Of a stretch of DNA of 19,451 nt, positions 1-6,874 are shown piece after piece. A model generated the notes under the pieces. It was not told the origin of the DNA. It made no database searches and saw only the letters and a list, made by a program, of their open reading frames with translations. A program made the position numbers and the translations under genes. The first letter of the stretch is position 1. Every line of letters begins with the position of its first letter. The stretch covers positions 1 through 19,451 of the forward strand of contig DAOUPU010000026.1 in NCBI GenBank assembly GCA_030625995.1, read 5' to 3'. Source of the stretch: Flavobacteriaceae bacterium (lineage in GTDB: Bacteria > Bacteroidota > Bacteroidia > Flavobacteriales > Flavobacteriaceae).

Positions 1-341
1 TCTCTGATGATGGTGAATTAATGGCATTACGTTATAATGACTGGAAAGTTGTGTTTATGAAACAAAATGCAACTGGAACTATGGCAACCTGGTCACAACC
101 TATGGAAACAATGAGAATTCCTTGGATTTATAATTTAAGACGAGATCCTTATGAGTTTGCAACTACTACATCTAATACCTATTGGGATTGGTATTTAGAT
201 CATGTTTTCTTATTATTACCTGCATCTGAATATGTGGGTAATTTTATAGCAACTTTTAAAGAATATCCACCTCGTATGAAAGCTGCAAGTTTTAACTTGG
301 GAGATACGATGGAAGCCTTAACAACACCAATAAATAAATAA
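1..341 (+). CDS. Arylsulfatase, C-terminal fragment (5' end outside window)
   Basis: The reading frame is open from the first bases of the window (whole codons from position 3) to a TAA ending at 341, so this is the tail of a gene that starts upstream. The visible 112 residues begin SDDGELMALRYNDWK and continue with a VVFM segment, a LRRDPYE motif and a WYLDHVFLL segment. I recognise these as the C-terminal part of large type I sulfatases (alkaline-phosphatase superfamily), which hydrolyse sulfate esters. The catalytic formylglycine site lies in the missing N-terminal part and cannot be checked. A strong terminator follows directly. The next gene encodes a lipoprotein HAD phosphatase, a neighbour I recall seeing beside such sulfatases in Bacteroidota. 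An internal ATG at 21 is not the real start, because the family signature continues upstream of it. Confidence 0.8.
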   Translation, partial: SDDGELMALRYNDWKVVFMKQNATGTMATWSQPMETMRIPWIYNLRRDPYEFATTTSNTYWDWYLDHVFLLLPASEYVGNFIATFKEYPPRMKAASFNLGDTMEALTTPINK

Positions 342-342
342 A

Positions 343-366
343 TTTATTCATTTATTCATTTATTTA
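343..366. repeat. Three tandem octamers TTTATTCA
   Basis: Two perfect copies of TTTATTCA (343-350 and 351-358) are followed by a third with one change, TTTATTTA (359-366). They sit directly after the arylsulfatase stop codon and before the terminator stem. The preceding coding bases AATAAATAAAT are partly complementary, so the run could fold weakly. Simple slippage explains it; no function is claimed. Confidence 0.6.
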
Positions 367-374
367 ATCAATTT

Positions 375-404
375 AAAAGACCGAGCAATGTCTCGGTCTT
401 TTTT
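375..404 (+). terminator. Rho-independent terminator after the arylsulfatase
   Basis: A perfect 11-bp stem (AAAAGACCGAG / CTCGGTCTTTT) closes a 6-base loop (CAATGT) and runs into a T tract. It lies 33 bp past the arylsulfatase stop and separates that gene from the downstream phosphatase, which therefore probably has its own promoter. Confidence 0.88.
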
Positions 405-405
405 A

Positions 406-431
406 TATCTTTGAACAAATTAACCTTTAAA
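406..431 (+). promoter_or_regulatory. Predicted -7 box and leader of the HAD lipoprotein gene
   Basis: TATCTTTG at 406-413 matches the Bacteroidota -7 consensus TAnnTTTG exactly and lies 27 bp before the chosen ATG (441). I see no clear -33 TTG at the expected distance, because that place is occupied by the terminator stem. The short leader contains TTAACCTTTAAA (420-431), ending 9 bases before the start codon. The same 12-mer occurs at the same distance before the gene at 6875. Confidence 0.5.
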
Positions 432-440
432 CCAAACCTT

Positions 441-1490
441 ATGAATAACCTTTTTAAATTATCTACCGTTTTTTTAATCTTCTTTGTTTTACTTACAAGT
501 TGTAAACAAGAACCTGAGGTTAAAAACAAATCTGCTGTTAAAACGGAAACAGTAATTACAGATCCACTTCCTTCATGGAATGATGTAAATTCTAAAAAAG
601 AGATCATGGCTTATGTTAATACTGTAACCGATAAAAATAACTCAAGTTTTATTCCCATTGCAGATCGAATTGCCACTTTTGATAATGATGGAAATCTTTG
701 GTCTGAACAACCTGCTTATTTTCAATTACTCTTTGCTATACACAGAGTTAAAGCGATGGCCTATGATCATCCTGAGTGGAAAATAACCCAACCCTTCAAG
801 GCTGTGTTAGAAAATGACATGGAAGCATTGATAAAACAGGGGGAACATGGTTTATTGAAGTTGGTAATGGAAACACATGCAGGCATGACTTCAGAAGAAT
901 TTGAAGCTGACGTAAAGACCTGGATAAAAACAGCCAAACATCCAACAAAAAAAGTTGGTTATGATAAGTTGGTGTATCAACCTATGTTGGAATTATTACA
1001 CTTTTTAAGAGAAAATGACTTTAAGACCTATATAGTTTCAGGAGGGGGTGTGGATTTTATGCGAGCCTTTGTAACAGAAATCTATGGAATACCAAAGGAA
1101 CAGATACTTGGCAGCAGAATAAAAACTGAGTTTGATTATAATGATGGCAAACCTGTAATTAAGCGTGTTGCAGCGCTAGATTTTATTGATGATAAGGAAG
1201 GGAAACCATTGAATATTCAAAAAATTATTGGTAAAAAACCAGTGTTCGCATCAGGAAACTCTGACGGTGATCTTCAGATGTTACAATGGGCGGCTTCCAA
1301 TGAGTACAAGAGTTTTATGCTTTATTTACACCATACAGATGCAGAACGAGAATGGGCCTATGATAGAGAATCGCACGTTGGTAAATTAGACAAAGGATTG
1401 GATCAGGCCAAGAAAGGTGGCTGGACAGTTATAGACATGAAAAAGGATTGGAAAGTGATTTATCCTCCGGATACTTTTGAAGATGAATAG
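441..1490 (+). CDS. HAD-superfamily phosphatase, secreted lipoprotein
   Basis: This is a 349-residue protein with an N-terminal lipoprotein signal: a hydrophobic stretch at residues 5-18, then LLTSC with the lipidated cysteine at 21. It probably works in the periplasm or on the outer membrane. HAD motifs are in order: motif I FDNDGN (D81, D83), motif II IVSGGG (S200), and motif IV GNSDGDLQM (about 272-280). These indicate a phosphohydrolase related to phosphoserine-phosphatase-like HAD enzymes; the substrate is unknown. I chose the ATG at 441 over an in-frame TTG at 411, because 411 overlaps the -7 box and the signal peptide starts cleanly at 441. The link to the sulfatase upstream is inference: a secreted phosphatase beside a sulfatase could help strip anionic groups from glycans or esters. 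Confidence 0.85.
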   Translation: MNNLFKLSTVFLIFFVLLTSCKQEPEVKNKSAVKTETVITDPLPSWNDVNSKKEIMAYVNTVTDKNNSSFIPIADRIATFDNDGNLWSEQPAYFQLLFAIHRVKAMAYDHPEWKITQPFKAVLENDMEALIKQGEHGLLKLVMETHAGMTSEEFEADVKTWIKTAKHPTKKVGYDKLVYQPMLELLHFLRENDFKTYIVSGGGVDFMRAFVTEIYGIPKEQILGSRIKTEFDYNDGKPVIKRVAALDFIDDKEGKPLNIQKIIGKKPVFASGNSDGDLQMLQWAASNEYKSFMLYLHHTDAEREWAYDRESHVGKLDKGLDQAKKGGWTVIDMKKDWKVIYPPDTFEDE

Positions 1491-1606
1491 AATCAATTGA
1501 AGCATAATTCATCACATGAGGCTGACTGGAAATGTGAATTTGTCATTACGAATCTGATAGCCAATGCGATGACATTAAATATCCTTTGCAGACATCCTTT
1601 TTTTTC

Positions 1607-1637
1607 TTGCTTATACCAATTACTATTGGTAATTTTA
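1607..1637 (+). promoter_or_regulatory. Possible promoter with internal inverted repeat before the GH9-CE4 gene
   Basis: TTG at 1607-1609 and TAATTTTA at 1630-1637 (one mismatch to TAnnTTTG) are separated by 20 bases, the usual Bacteroidota -33/-7 spacing. Between them, a perfect 7-bp inverted repeat, TACCAAT (1614-1620) and ATTGGTA (1625-1631), spans a 4-base centre. Its position suits a repressor or activator site for the glycanase gene starting at 1668. The rest of 1491-1667 shows nothing I can name. Confidence 0.35.
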
Positions 1638-1667
1638 TGGGTTTAGCAACCTAATAGAATCGTAAGC

Positions 1668-4169
1668 ATGAAGAAAATTACTATACTCATTATTTTAACC
1701 TTTATTTTTTTTGGATTTACATCTAAAAATGAACGATCATGGATTAGAATTAATCAATTAGGATACCTTCCTCAATCAGTCAAAGTTGCAGTTCTAGGAT
1801 CAAAAGAAATTATAAAAATTGAAATGTTTTCTATTCACGATTCTGAGACGAATGAGATTGTTTATTCCTCAGATGTTATTGTAGCCAAAGGAGAATTTGG
1901 ACCGTTTAAAAGTTCTTATCGCCTAAACTTTTCTGATTTTAGTACGGAAGGTCAATATTATATTCAAACAGGAAATATTAGATCGCCCATTTTCAGGGTT
2001 AATGCTGATGTTTATGATGGAACAGCTGATTTTCTGCTAAAATACATGAGACAGCAGCGTTGTGGATACAATCCGTATTTGACAGATTCTTGTCATGTAA
2101 ATGACGGCTTTATTGTTTACAATCCCGGTAAAAATGGACAGCGAATTGATGTCAGAGGTGGTTGGCATGACGCAACAGATTATTTGCAATACACCGCAAC
2201 ATCCGCTAACGCAATATTCCAATTGCTGTTTGCCTACAGAGAAAACCCAAAGGCTTTTGGAGATGCATATCAAACGAATGGCCTTCCCGGTCCAAACGGA
2301 ATTCCCGATGTGATCGATGAGGCGAAATTCGGAATGGATTGGTTGATAAGAATGAATCCTTCCTCCGACGAGTATTACAATCAAATTGCTGATGACAGAG
2401 ATCATGCCGGGTTTCGTTTACCCAATGAGGATCAAGTGGTATATAACGATAAACACGTTGGTAGACCGGTATATTTGGCATCAGCCGAGAAACAAGGTTT
2501 ACTGAAGTATAAAAATCGTTCTACCGGTGTTGCTTCCACGGCAGGAAAATATGCATCCACATTCGCCCTAGGTGCTGATGTTTTAAAAGAATTTTATCCT
2601 GAAATAACTCAAGATCTTATCAAAAGAGCCGAAGATGCTTATGATTACGGAATACAAAATCCTGGTGCAAGTCAGACAGCTCCTTGTAGAAGCCCTTATT
2701 TTTATGAAGAAGATAACTGGTTGGATGATATGGAATTAGCGGCCAGTGAACTTTATAGATACACCAATAAAGAGAAGTACAAAAAAGATGCCCTGGATTT
2801 TGCCTCTAAAGAAATGATCTCTCCCTGGATCGGTAAGGACAGTGTAAACCACTACCAATACTATCCGTTCTTAAATGCTGCTCATAATGAATTAGCACTT
2901 TCGTTAACCGGATCTGAAAAAAAGGTTGTGACAAATTATTATAAAAATGGCTTACAAATTTTATATGATCTTGGAAAAGAAAACCCTTTCTTAGTTGGAA
3001 TTCCTTTTATTTGGTGTTCAAATAATTATATTACAGCTGCCGTAACTCAATCTAAATTATATAAAGAATTAACGAACGACAGCAAATATGATGAAATGGA
3101 AGCTGCTTTACGCGACTGGCTGTTTGGTTGCAACCCTTGGGGAACGAGTATGATCGTTGGACTTCCTGAAAATGGCGATACTCCGGTTTATCCTCATTCA
3201 TCACTAAATCATTTAAAGGGTTATCAAACTGATGGAGGATTGATAGATGGTCCAGTTTATGGTTCAATTTTCAACAATTTAATAGGATTAGAATTGGAAA
3301 GAGAAGATCCGTATACAGAATTCCAATCAGATTTCTTTGTATACCACGATGATGTGGGCGATTATTCTACCAATGAACCAACCATGGATGGGACAGCTAG
3401 TTTGGTATATTATCTTTCTTCCCTGGAGAAGGAAAGCATCGAAAAAGGACATAAAAAAGTGAACCTTCTTTATGACGATACAGGAGCTATAATTAGGGGC
3501 GATACCAATGAAAAAACGATGCATCTGATATTTACGGGAGATCAGTATGCTGATGGGGCAAAAACAATTTTACAAGTTTTGGAAAAACACAAAATAAAGG
3601 CTTCTTTCTTTTTAACAGGAAATTTTTATAAAAATCCGGAATTTAAAGATTTTATTATTGCAGCAAAAGAGGCTGGTCATTATTTGGGTGCACATTCAGA
3701 TGCTCACTTATTATATAACGATTGGTCGAAGCAGAAAAATCTATTGGTTAATTATGAGGAGTTCTCGGATGATATAGAGGAGAATTATAAAGCAATGGTG
3801 ACTTTTGGCATTAGAAAAGAAGATACTCCTTATTTTTTACCGCCTTATGAGTGGAATGACGCTATCATAACCCAATGGTCGGCCAGAAATAAACTGACAT
3901 TGATCAATTATACTCCCGGCACATTATCGCATGCTGATTATACTGTACCGGAGGATAAAAATTACAGAAGTTCACAAGAAATTTACAATTCTATTATTGA
4001 TCATGAAGCAAAAAGTGAGTTGAACGGATTCTTGCTATTAAGTCATTTAGGTACTGATCCTAAAAGAGTTGACAAGTTTTATTTTAAATTAGATGAATTA
4101 CTATCTATATTAAAAGACAAAAATTATGAATTTATTGGACTAGAAACTATTCTTGATATTAAAAAATAA
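1668..4169 (+). CDS. Secreted GH9 glycoside hydrolase fused to a CE4-type polysaccharide deacetylase
   Basis: This is an 833-residue protein with a signal peptide (about 1-19). Residues 25-112 form the Ig-like CelD_N domain (IRINQLGYLP). Residues about 115-585 are a GH9 catalytic domain: GGWHDATD (164-171) carries the two expected aspartates (D168, D171), H510 sits in VYPHSS, and E570 in TNEP fits the acid. Residues about 610-830 resemble a NodB/CE4 deacetylase: KASFFLTG (644-651), the metal motif HSDAH (H676, H680), LPPYEW (about 724-729) and LLLSHLG (about 789-795). The usual TFDD motif reads FTGDQ (622-626), so the catalytic aspartate assignment is uncertain. GH9 enzymes cleave beta-glucans, and some act as exo-beta-glucosaminidases. 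Fusion to a deacetylase makes an N-acetylated amino-sugar polymer or oligomer a plausible substrate, though this is inference. It has its own predicted promoter and ends 16 bp from the convergent iron-sulfur gene. Confidence 0.85.
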   Translation: MKKITILIILTFIFFGFTSKNERSWIRINQLGYLPQSVKVAVLGSKEIIKIEMFSIHDSETNEIVYSSDVIVAKGEFGPFKSSYRLNFSDFSTEGQYYIQTGNIRSPIFRVNADVYDGTADFLLKYMRQQRCGYNPYLTDSCHVNDGFIVYNPGKNGQRIDVRGGWHDATDYLQYTATSANAIFQLLFAYRENPKAFGDAYQTNGLPGPNGIPDVIDEAKFGMDWLIRMNPSSDEYYNQIADDRDHAGFRLPNEDQVVYNDKHVGRPVYLASAEKQGLLKYKNRSTGVASTAGKYASTFALGADVLKEFYPEITQDLIKRAEDAYDYGIQNPGASQTAPCRSPYFYEEDNWLDDMELAASELYRYTNKEKYKKDALDFASKEMISPWIGKDSVNHYQYYPFLNAAHNELALSLTGSEKKVVTNYYKNGLQILYDLGKENPFLVGIPFIWCSNNYITAAVTQSKLYKELTNDSKYDEMEAALRDWLFGCNPWGTSMIVGLPENGDTPVYPHSSLNHLKGYQTDGGLIDGPVYGSIFNNLIGLELEREDPYTEFQSDFFVYHDDVGDYSTNEPTMDGTASLVYYLSSLEKESIEKGHKKVNLLYDDTGAIIRGDTNEKTMHLIFTGDQYADGAKTILQVLEKHKIKASFFLTGNFYKNPEFKDFIIAAKEAGHYLGAHSDAHLLYNDWSKQKNLLVNYEEFSDDIEENYKAMVTFGIRKEDTPYFLPPYEWNDAIITQWSARNKLTLINYTPGTLSHADYTVPEDKNYRSSQEIYNSIIDHEAKSELNGFLLLSHLGTDPKRVDKFYFKLDELLSILKDKNYEFIGLETILDIKK

Positions 4170-4185
4170 CACCAACACCTTACAA

Positions 4186-4614
4186 TTATCCTTCAAACTC
4201 AATTTTTTTATGCATGCCGTCACAATAAGGCTTGTTATTGGAAGCTCCGCATCTGCAAAATGCAGTTATTTTATCTTTTGATTCTATTTCACCTTTAGAA
4301 TTTTTAATTTGCAACGAACCGCGAACTAATAATGGACCATTTTCCATTACCTCAATTTTTGTTTCCATAATTTCTGTTTTAATGTTTTCTTTATTCTTTA
4401 ATTGATAGCTCAGCGCACCTGAAGGGCATTTGTCTATTTGATCCTTCAATTCTTGCCTACTCGCATTTCCTGCTTTGATCCATGGACTTTCATTAGGATT
4501 ATATACTTTTGGCAAGGAATTTACGCAAATAGCCGCATGTATACATTTTTTAGGCTCCCAGACAATAGTTAAATCTCCATTGGTGTATTTTTTAATAATG
4601 TTTCTTTCACTCAT
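4186..4614 (-). CDS. Two-domain iron-sulfur protein: YjdI-like (Fer4_19) plus CDGSH
   Basis: This is a 142-residue soluble protein. Residues about 8-72 match the YjdI-type mono-cluster domain: KKCIHAAIC (C24, C30), PWI (44-46) and KCPSGAL (C63). Residues about 88-139 form a CDGSH iron-sulfur domain with ligands C120, C122, C131 and H135 in FCRCG and YCDGMH, which normally bind a 2Fe-2S cluster through three cysteines and one histidine. Such proteins are thought to act in electron transfer or redox sensing; the specific partner is unknown. It faces the glycanase gene tail to tail and is the last gene of its leftward unit. A possible 39-codon ORF starts just upstream in the same direction. No signal peptide or membrane segment is visible. 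Confidence 0.88.
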   Translation of the reverse strand: MSERNIIKKYTNGDLTIVWEPKKCIHAAICVNSLPKVYNPNESPWIKAGNASRQELKDQIDKCPSGALSYQLKNKENIKTEIMETKIEVMENGPLLVRGSLQIKNSKGEIESKDKITAFCRCGASNNKPYCDGMHKKIEFEG

Positions 4615-4626
4615 AATTCTTAATTT

Positions 4627-4746
4627 TCAATTCTCTTTTTTAAAATTATTCTCCATTCTGGATTTGATCTTTGAGAGCATTTTATCAATATGTATTTCAT
4701 ATTGATGCATTGGCTCATTAACTTTAAATGTATCTTTAAAATCCAT
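4627..4746 (-). CDS. Possible small protein of 39 residues
   Basis: An ATG at 4746-4744 opens a 39-codon frame ending in TGA at 4627-4629, 12 bp before the start of the iron-sulfur gene and in the same direction. The product begins MDFKDTFKVNEP, is rich in lysine, glutamate and asparagine, has no membrane segment, and looks helical (YEIHIDKMLSKIKSRMEN). An in-frame TAG lies 15 bases upstream, so it is not the tail of a longer gene. I do not recognise it. It could be a real short protein, a leader peptide or chance; in AT-rich DNA an ORF of this length is not strong evidence. Confidence 0.3.
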   Translation of the reverse strand: MDFKDTFKVNEPMHQYEIHIDKMLSKIKSRMENNFKKEN

Positions 4747-4977
4747 AAATATTTTATTAATCTATTTTGAATGTACTCATCATCAATATATTTATTCTCG
4801 CTATCTTACAAAGAATTGACTAAAATAAATAAAATTGACGGACAATTATATTTTTAAACAGAATAAGTAAATTACATAGGGTTCGATGCCTAACTATTAA
4901 CAGTTATAAATATAATCTTAAGTAAATTAATTAAACTGTCTTAAGGCGCTAGTAATCAGTCATTAAAATTAATTGTT
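4747..4977. other. Divergent intergenic region, AT-rich
   Basis: This stretch separates the leftward iron-sulfur unit from the rightward lipid-phosphatase gene and should hold promoters for both. I found no exact TAnnTTTG box. It does hold a direct repeat AATTGAC at 4814-4820 and 4833-4839 (19 bp apart), and an ACAGTT (4900-4905) / AACTGT (4934-4939) inverted pair. Neither can be assigned a function from sequence alone. The final 33 bases are in frame with the next gene. Confidence 0.4.
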
Positions 4978-5904
4978 TTGGCTTATATTTCATCTTTATC
5001 GGCAATTCAATTCAAGAATAAAATCGATGTTTCAGGGGTTTTATTGAAGAGAGCTCCCTTCAAGATCTATAAATCTACAGGATGGTTGGAAAACGCATGG
5101 CTGATAATATCTTCCTATTTCAATACAGCTCTTCCAAATAAAGAGATAGCTATTACCGTCGATAACAGTACCATCAAAACGATAACTGACAAAAAAGGAA
5201 ATTTTTCCGTTAGTCTTGATTCAATTATTGAGGAAGAAATTATAATTTGCTTAGTTGGCAAAAAAGACAAATTGCCAATTCACCAAAACTATCCAATCTT
5301 TTTTAAGGAAAATCCCTCGAAATTAATTGTGATTTCTGATATAGACGAAACCATTTTGGTGTCTCATACGAAAACCATGGTGAAACGATTTTTTATAACT
5401 CTATTTAGAACAGCTAGCCAAAGGAAGGTAATTCCATTTACAGAACAATTGTATAATTTTTTAAATAAAGAAAATCCAAATTTTTTTTATGTCTCAAAAA
5501 GTGAATTTAATTTGTCACCTATTATTGCCTATTTCATAAAGTATAATAAATTACCAGAAGGGCCATTATTACTAACTTCTTATTTAAATTTCTTAGGGTT
5601 AATTAGTACTAAAAAGGATAAGGATTTTAAACTTAATAAAATAAAATACCTCATTAAAAATTCTTTTGAAAAGAAACTAATATTGATAGGTGACGATTCG
5701 CAAAGGGATATGCAAATTTATACTGTGATAGCGAAAGAATACAAATCTTTAATCTCAAGCGTCTACATAAGACGAACGAATAAATTTACTTCCAAGATTC
5801 AGGAAGAAAACTGGCTTGCTTTAAAAGCAACAGGTGTACCCTCTTATTATTTTGAGAATGATGAATCGTTTATCAACTATTACAAAAACCAAAAAAACTA
5901 TTAA
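4978..5904 (+). CDS. APP1-type phosphatidate phosphatase domain protein with non-ATG start
   Basis: About 308 residues. The C-terminal part matches the APP1 phosphatase domain (DUF2183 type): IVISDIDETIL with the DxDxT nucleophile motif at residues 121-125, FYVSKSEFNL (about 170-179), LPEGPLLL (192-199) and LILIGDDSQRDMQIY (234-248). The N-terminal part (SGVLLKR and following) resembles the beta-rich region usual before this domain. Relatives dephosphorylate phosphatidate or a related lipid phosphate. No ATG is available: the frame opens after TAA at 4942-4944, and the first plausible initiator is TTG at 4978. Family-like residues (LKLIVL) appear just before that TTG, so the true start may be upstream at a rarer codon, or the 5' end may be damaged. 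The lipid kinase gene follows after one base, implying co-transcription and probable translational coupling. Confidence 0.75.
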   Translation: MAYISSLSAIQFKNKIDVSGVLLKRAPFKIYKSTGWLENAWLIISSYFNTALPNKEIAITVDNSTIKTITDKKGNFSVSLDSIIEEEIIICLVGKKDKLPIHQNYPIFFKENPSKLIVISDIDETILVSHTKTMVKRFFITLFRTASQRKVIPFTEQLYNFLNKENPNFFYVSKSEFNLSPIIAYFIKYNKLPEGPLLLTSYLNFLGLISTKKDKDFKLNKIKYLIKNSFEKKLILIGDDSQRDMQIYTVIAKEYKSLISSVYIRRTNKFTSKIQEENWLALKATGVPSYYFENDESFINYYKNQKNY

Positions 5905-5905
5905 T

Positions 5906-6805
5906 ATGAAACTTTTTTTTATTGTAAACCCGATCTCAGGAGGAGTCGATAAAGAACCCTTCTTGAAAAAAGCAAAAAAGTTGTGTGATTTCTATGGCAT
6001 TGAATTCATGATTTTCAAAACAACCGGCAAGAATGATGAAGAGGAGGTCTTAAGATCAATTGAAGCATTTAAACCTGACAAAATTGCTTCCGTTGGGGGT
6101 GACGGTACCACACTTTTCTCCGCTACTGCTTTATTGAATAGCCCCTACCCGATGGGTATCATCCCTCTTGGCTCTGCAAATGGAATGGCAAGAGAGTTAT
6201 TTGTTAACTCTACACCTATTGAGGCCTTAAAAGACATTATTATGTCGGAGATAATAGAGGGACTTGATATGATCCTAATAAATAACAAACATTACACTAT
6301 GCATATTGGTGATGTAGGTATAAATGCAAATATAGTAGATGCCTATGAAAAAGATAAGAATCGCGGGATGGCAACGTATGCGAAATACTTTATGGAAGAA
6401 TTAAAAAGGTTAAAACCGTTTAAAGTAACCGTCAAGACAAAGGATACAACCGTTACCGCCAACGTATTCATGGCTGCTATATGCAATGCAAGAAAATACG
6501 GTACGGGGGTATTGCTCAATGATAGAGGAAATTTGATGGACGGTAAATTCGAAATTGTACTTGTCGAAAAAATTAATATCAGTTCTCTATTAAAAGCAGG
6601 TCTTTCAGCATTTAAAGATGAATTTTACGACAGTCAAAGTAGCCAAGTTATCTCTACGAACAAAGCTGAAATTATTTTTGAAGAACCACGTTTATTGCAG
6701 TTAGATGGAGAAGTTATTGGGTATTATAAAAATATTAAGTTAGAAGTACAGGAGAGCGCAGTGAAATTTATTACACATAGAGGTAATACTCATCTCACTG
6801 AATAA
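5906..6805 (+). CDS. YegS/DgkA-family lipid kinase
   Basis: This 299-residue protein has the diacylglycerol kinase catalytic fold: FFIVNPISGG (4-13), the nucleotide-binding motif SVGGDGTT (62-69) and PLGSANGMARE (87-97). The C-terminal half (about 130-295) matches the beta-sandwich lid domain, including the late LLQLDGE motif. Such enzymes transfer phosphate from ATP to diacylglycerol, or in some Bacteroidota possibly to sphingoid or other lipids. I chose the ATG at 5906, one base after the upstream stop, rather than an ATG at 5834. The longer form would add 24 residues that overlap the phosphatase gene and do not look like the family. Its partner upstream is a lipid phosphatase, so the pair could run opposite reactions on the same pool. 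Confidence 0.88.
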   Translation: MKLFFIVNPISGGVDKEPFLKKAKKLCDFYGIEFMIFKTTGKNDEEEVLRSIEAFKPDKIASVGGDGTTLFSATALLNSPYPMGIIPLGSANGMARELFVNSTPIEALKDIIMSEIIEGLDMILINNKHYTMHIGDVGINANIVDAYEKDKNRGMATYAKYFMEELKRLKPFKVTVKTKDTTVTANVFMAAICNARKYGTGVLLNDRGNLMDGKFEIVLVEKINISSLLKAGLSAFKDEFYDSQSSQVISTNKAEIIFEEPRLLQLDGEVIGYYKNIKLEVQESAVKFITHRGNTHLTE

Positions 6806-6826
6806 TTTTTTCTTTTAAAAGATAAA

Positions 6827-6865
6827 TATTTTTGTAAATTAGCTTGAAGCAATTTAACCTTTAAA
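6827..6865 (+). promoter_or_regulatory. Predicted -7 box and leader of the HdeD-family gene
   Basis: TATTTTTG at 6827-6834 is an exact TAnnTTTG match, 40 bp before the ATG at 6875; no clear -33 TTG is present. The leader ends in TTAACCTTTAAA (6854-6865), 9 bases from the start codon, matching the arrangement before the gene at 441. The membrane-protein gene may therefore be transcribed separately as well as by read-through from the lipid kinase. Confidence 0.45.
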
Positions 6866-6874
6866 AAATTAATT

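Noticed and set aside
343..366. Tandem octamers as a short CRISPR-like array
   Set aside because: The units are adjacent with no spacers and are only 8 bp; this is simple AT-rich slippage.
411..440. TTG-initiated extension of the HAD lipoprotein by 10 residues
   Set aside because: The TTG is inside the predicted -7 box, and the ATG at 441 gives a clean lipoprotein signal peptide.
2037..2481. Antisense ORFs within the GH9 region
   Set aside because: They lie opposite a strongly conserved coding sequence, have no recognisable domains and are explained as shadows of that gene.
4475..4705. Plus-strand ORF of 76 residues with a hydrophobic part opposite the iron-sulfur gene
   Set aside because: It mostly overlaps the well-supported YjdI-CDGSH gene, and its hydrophobicity reflects T-rich antisense sequence.
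4814..4839. AATTGAC direct repeat as promoter or operator
   Set aside because: No exact -7 box lies at a suitable distance, and short AT-rich repeats are expected by chance here.
5834..5905. Upstream ATG for the lipid kinase, overlapping the phosphatase gene
   Set aside because: The 24 added residues do not resemble the family. The ATG at 5906 gives the canonical N-terminus FFIVNPISGG and normal spacing.
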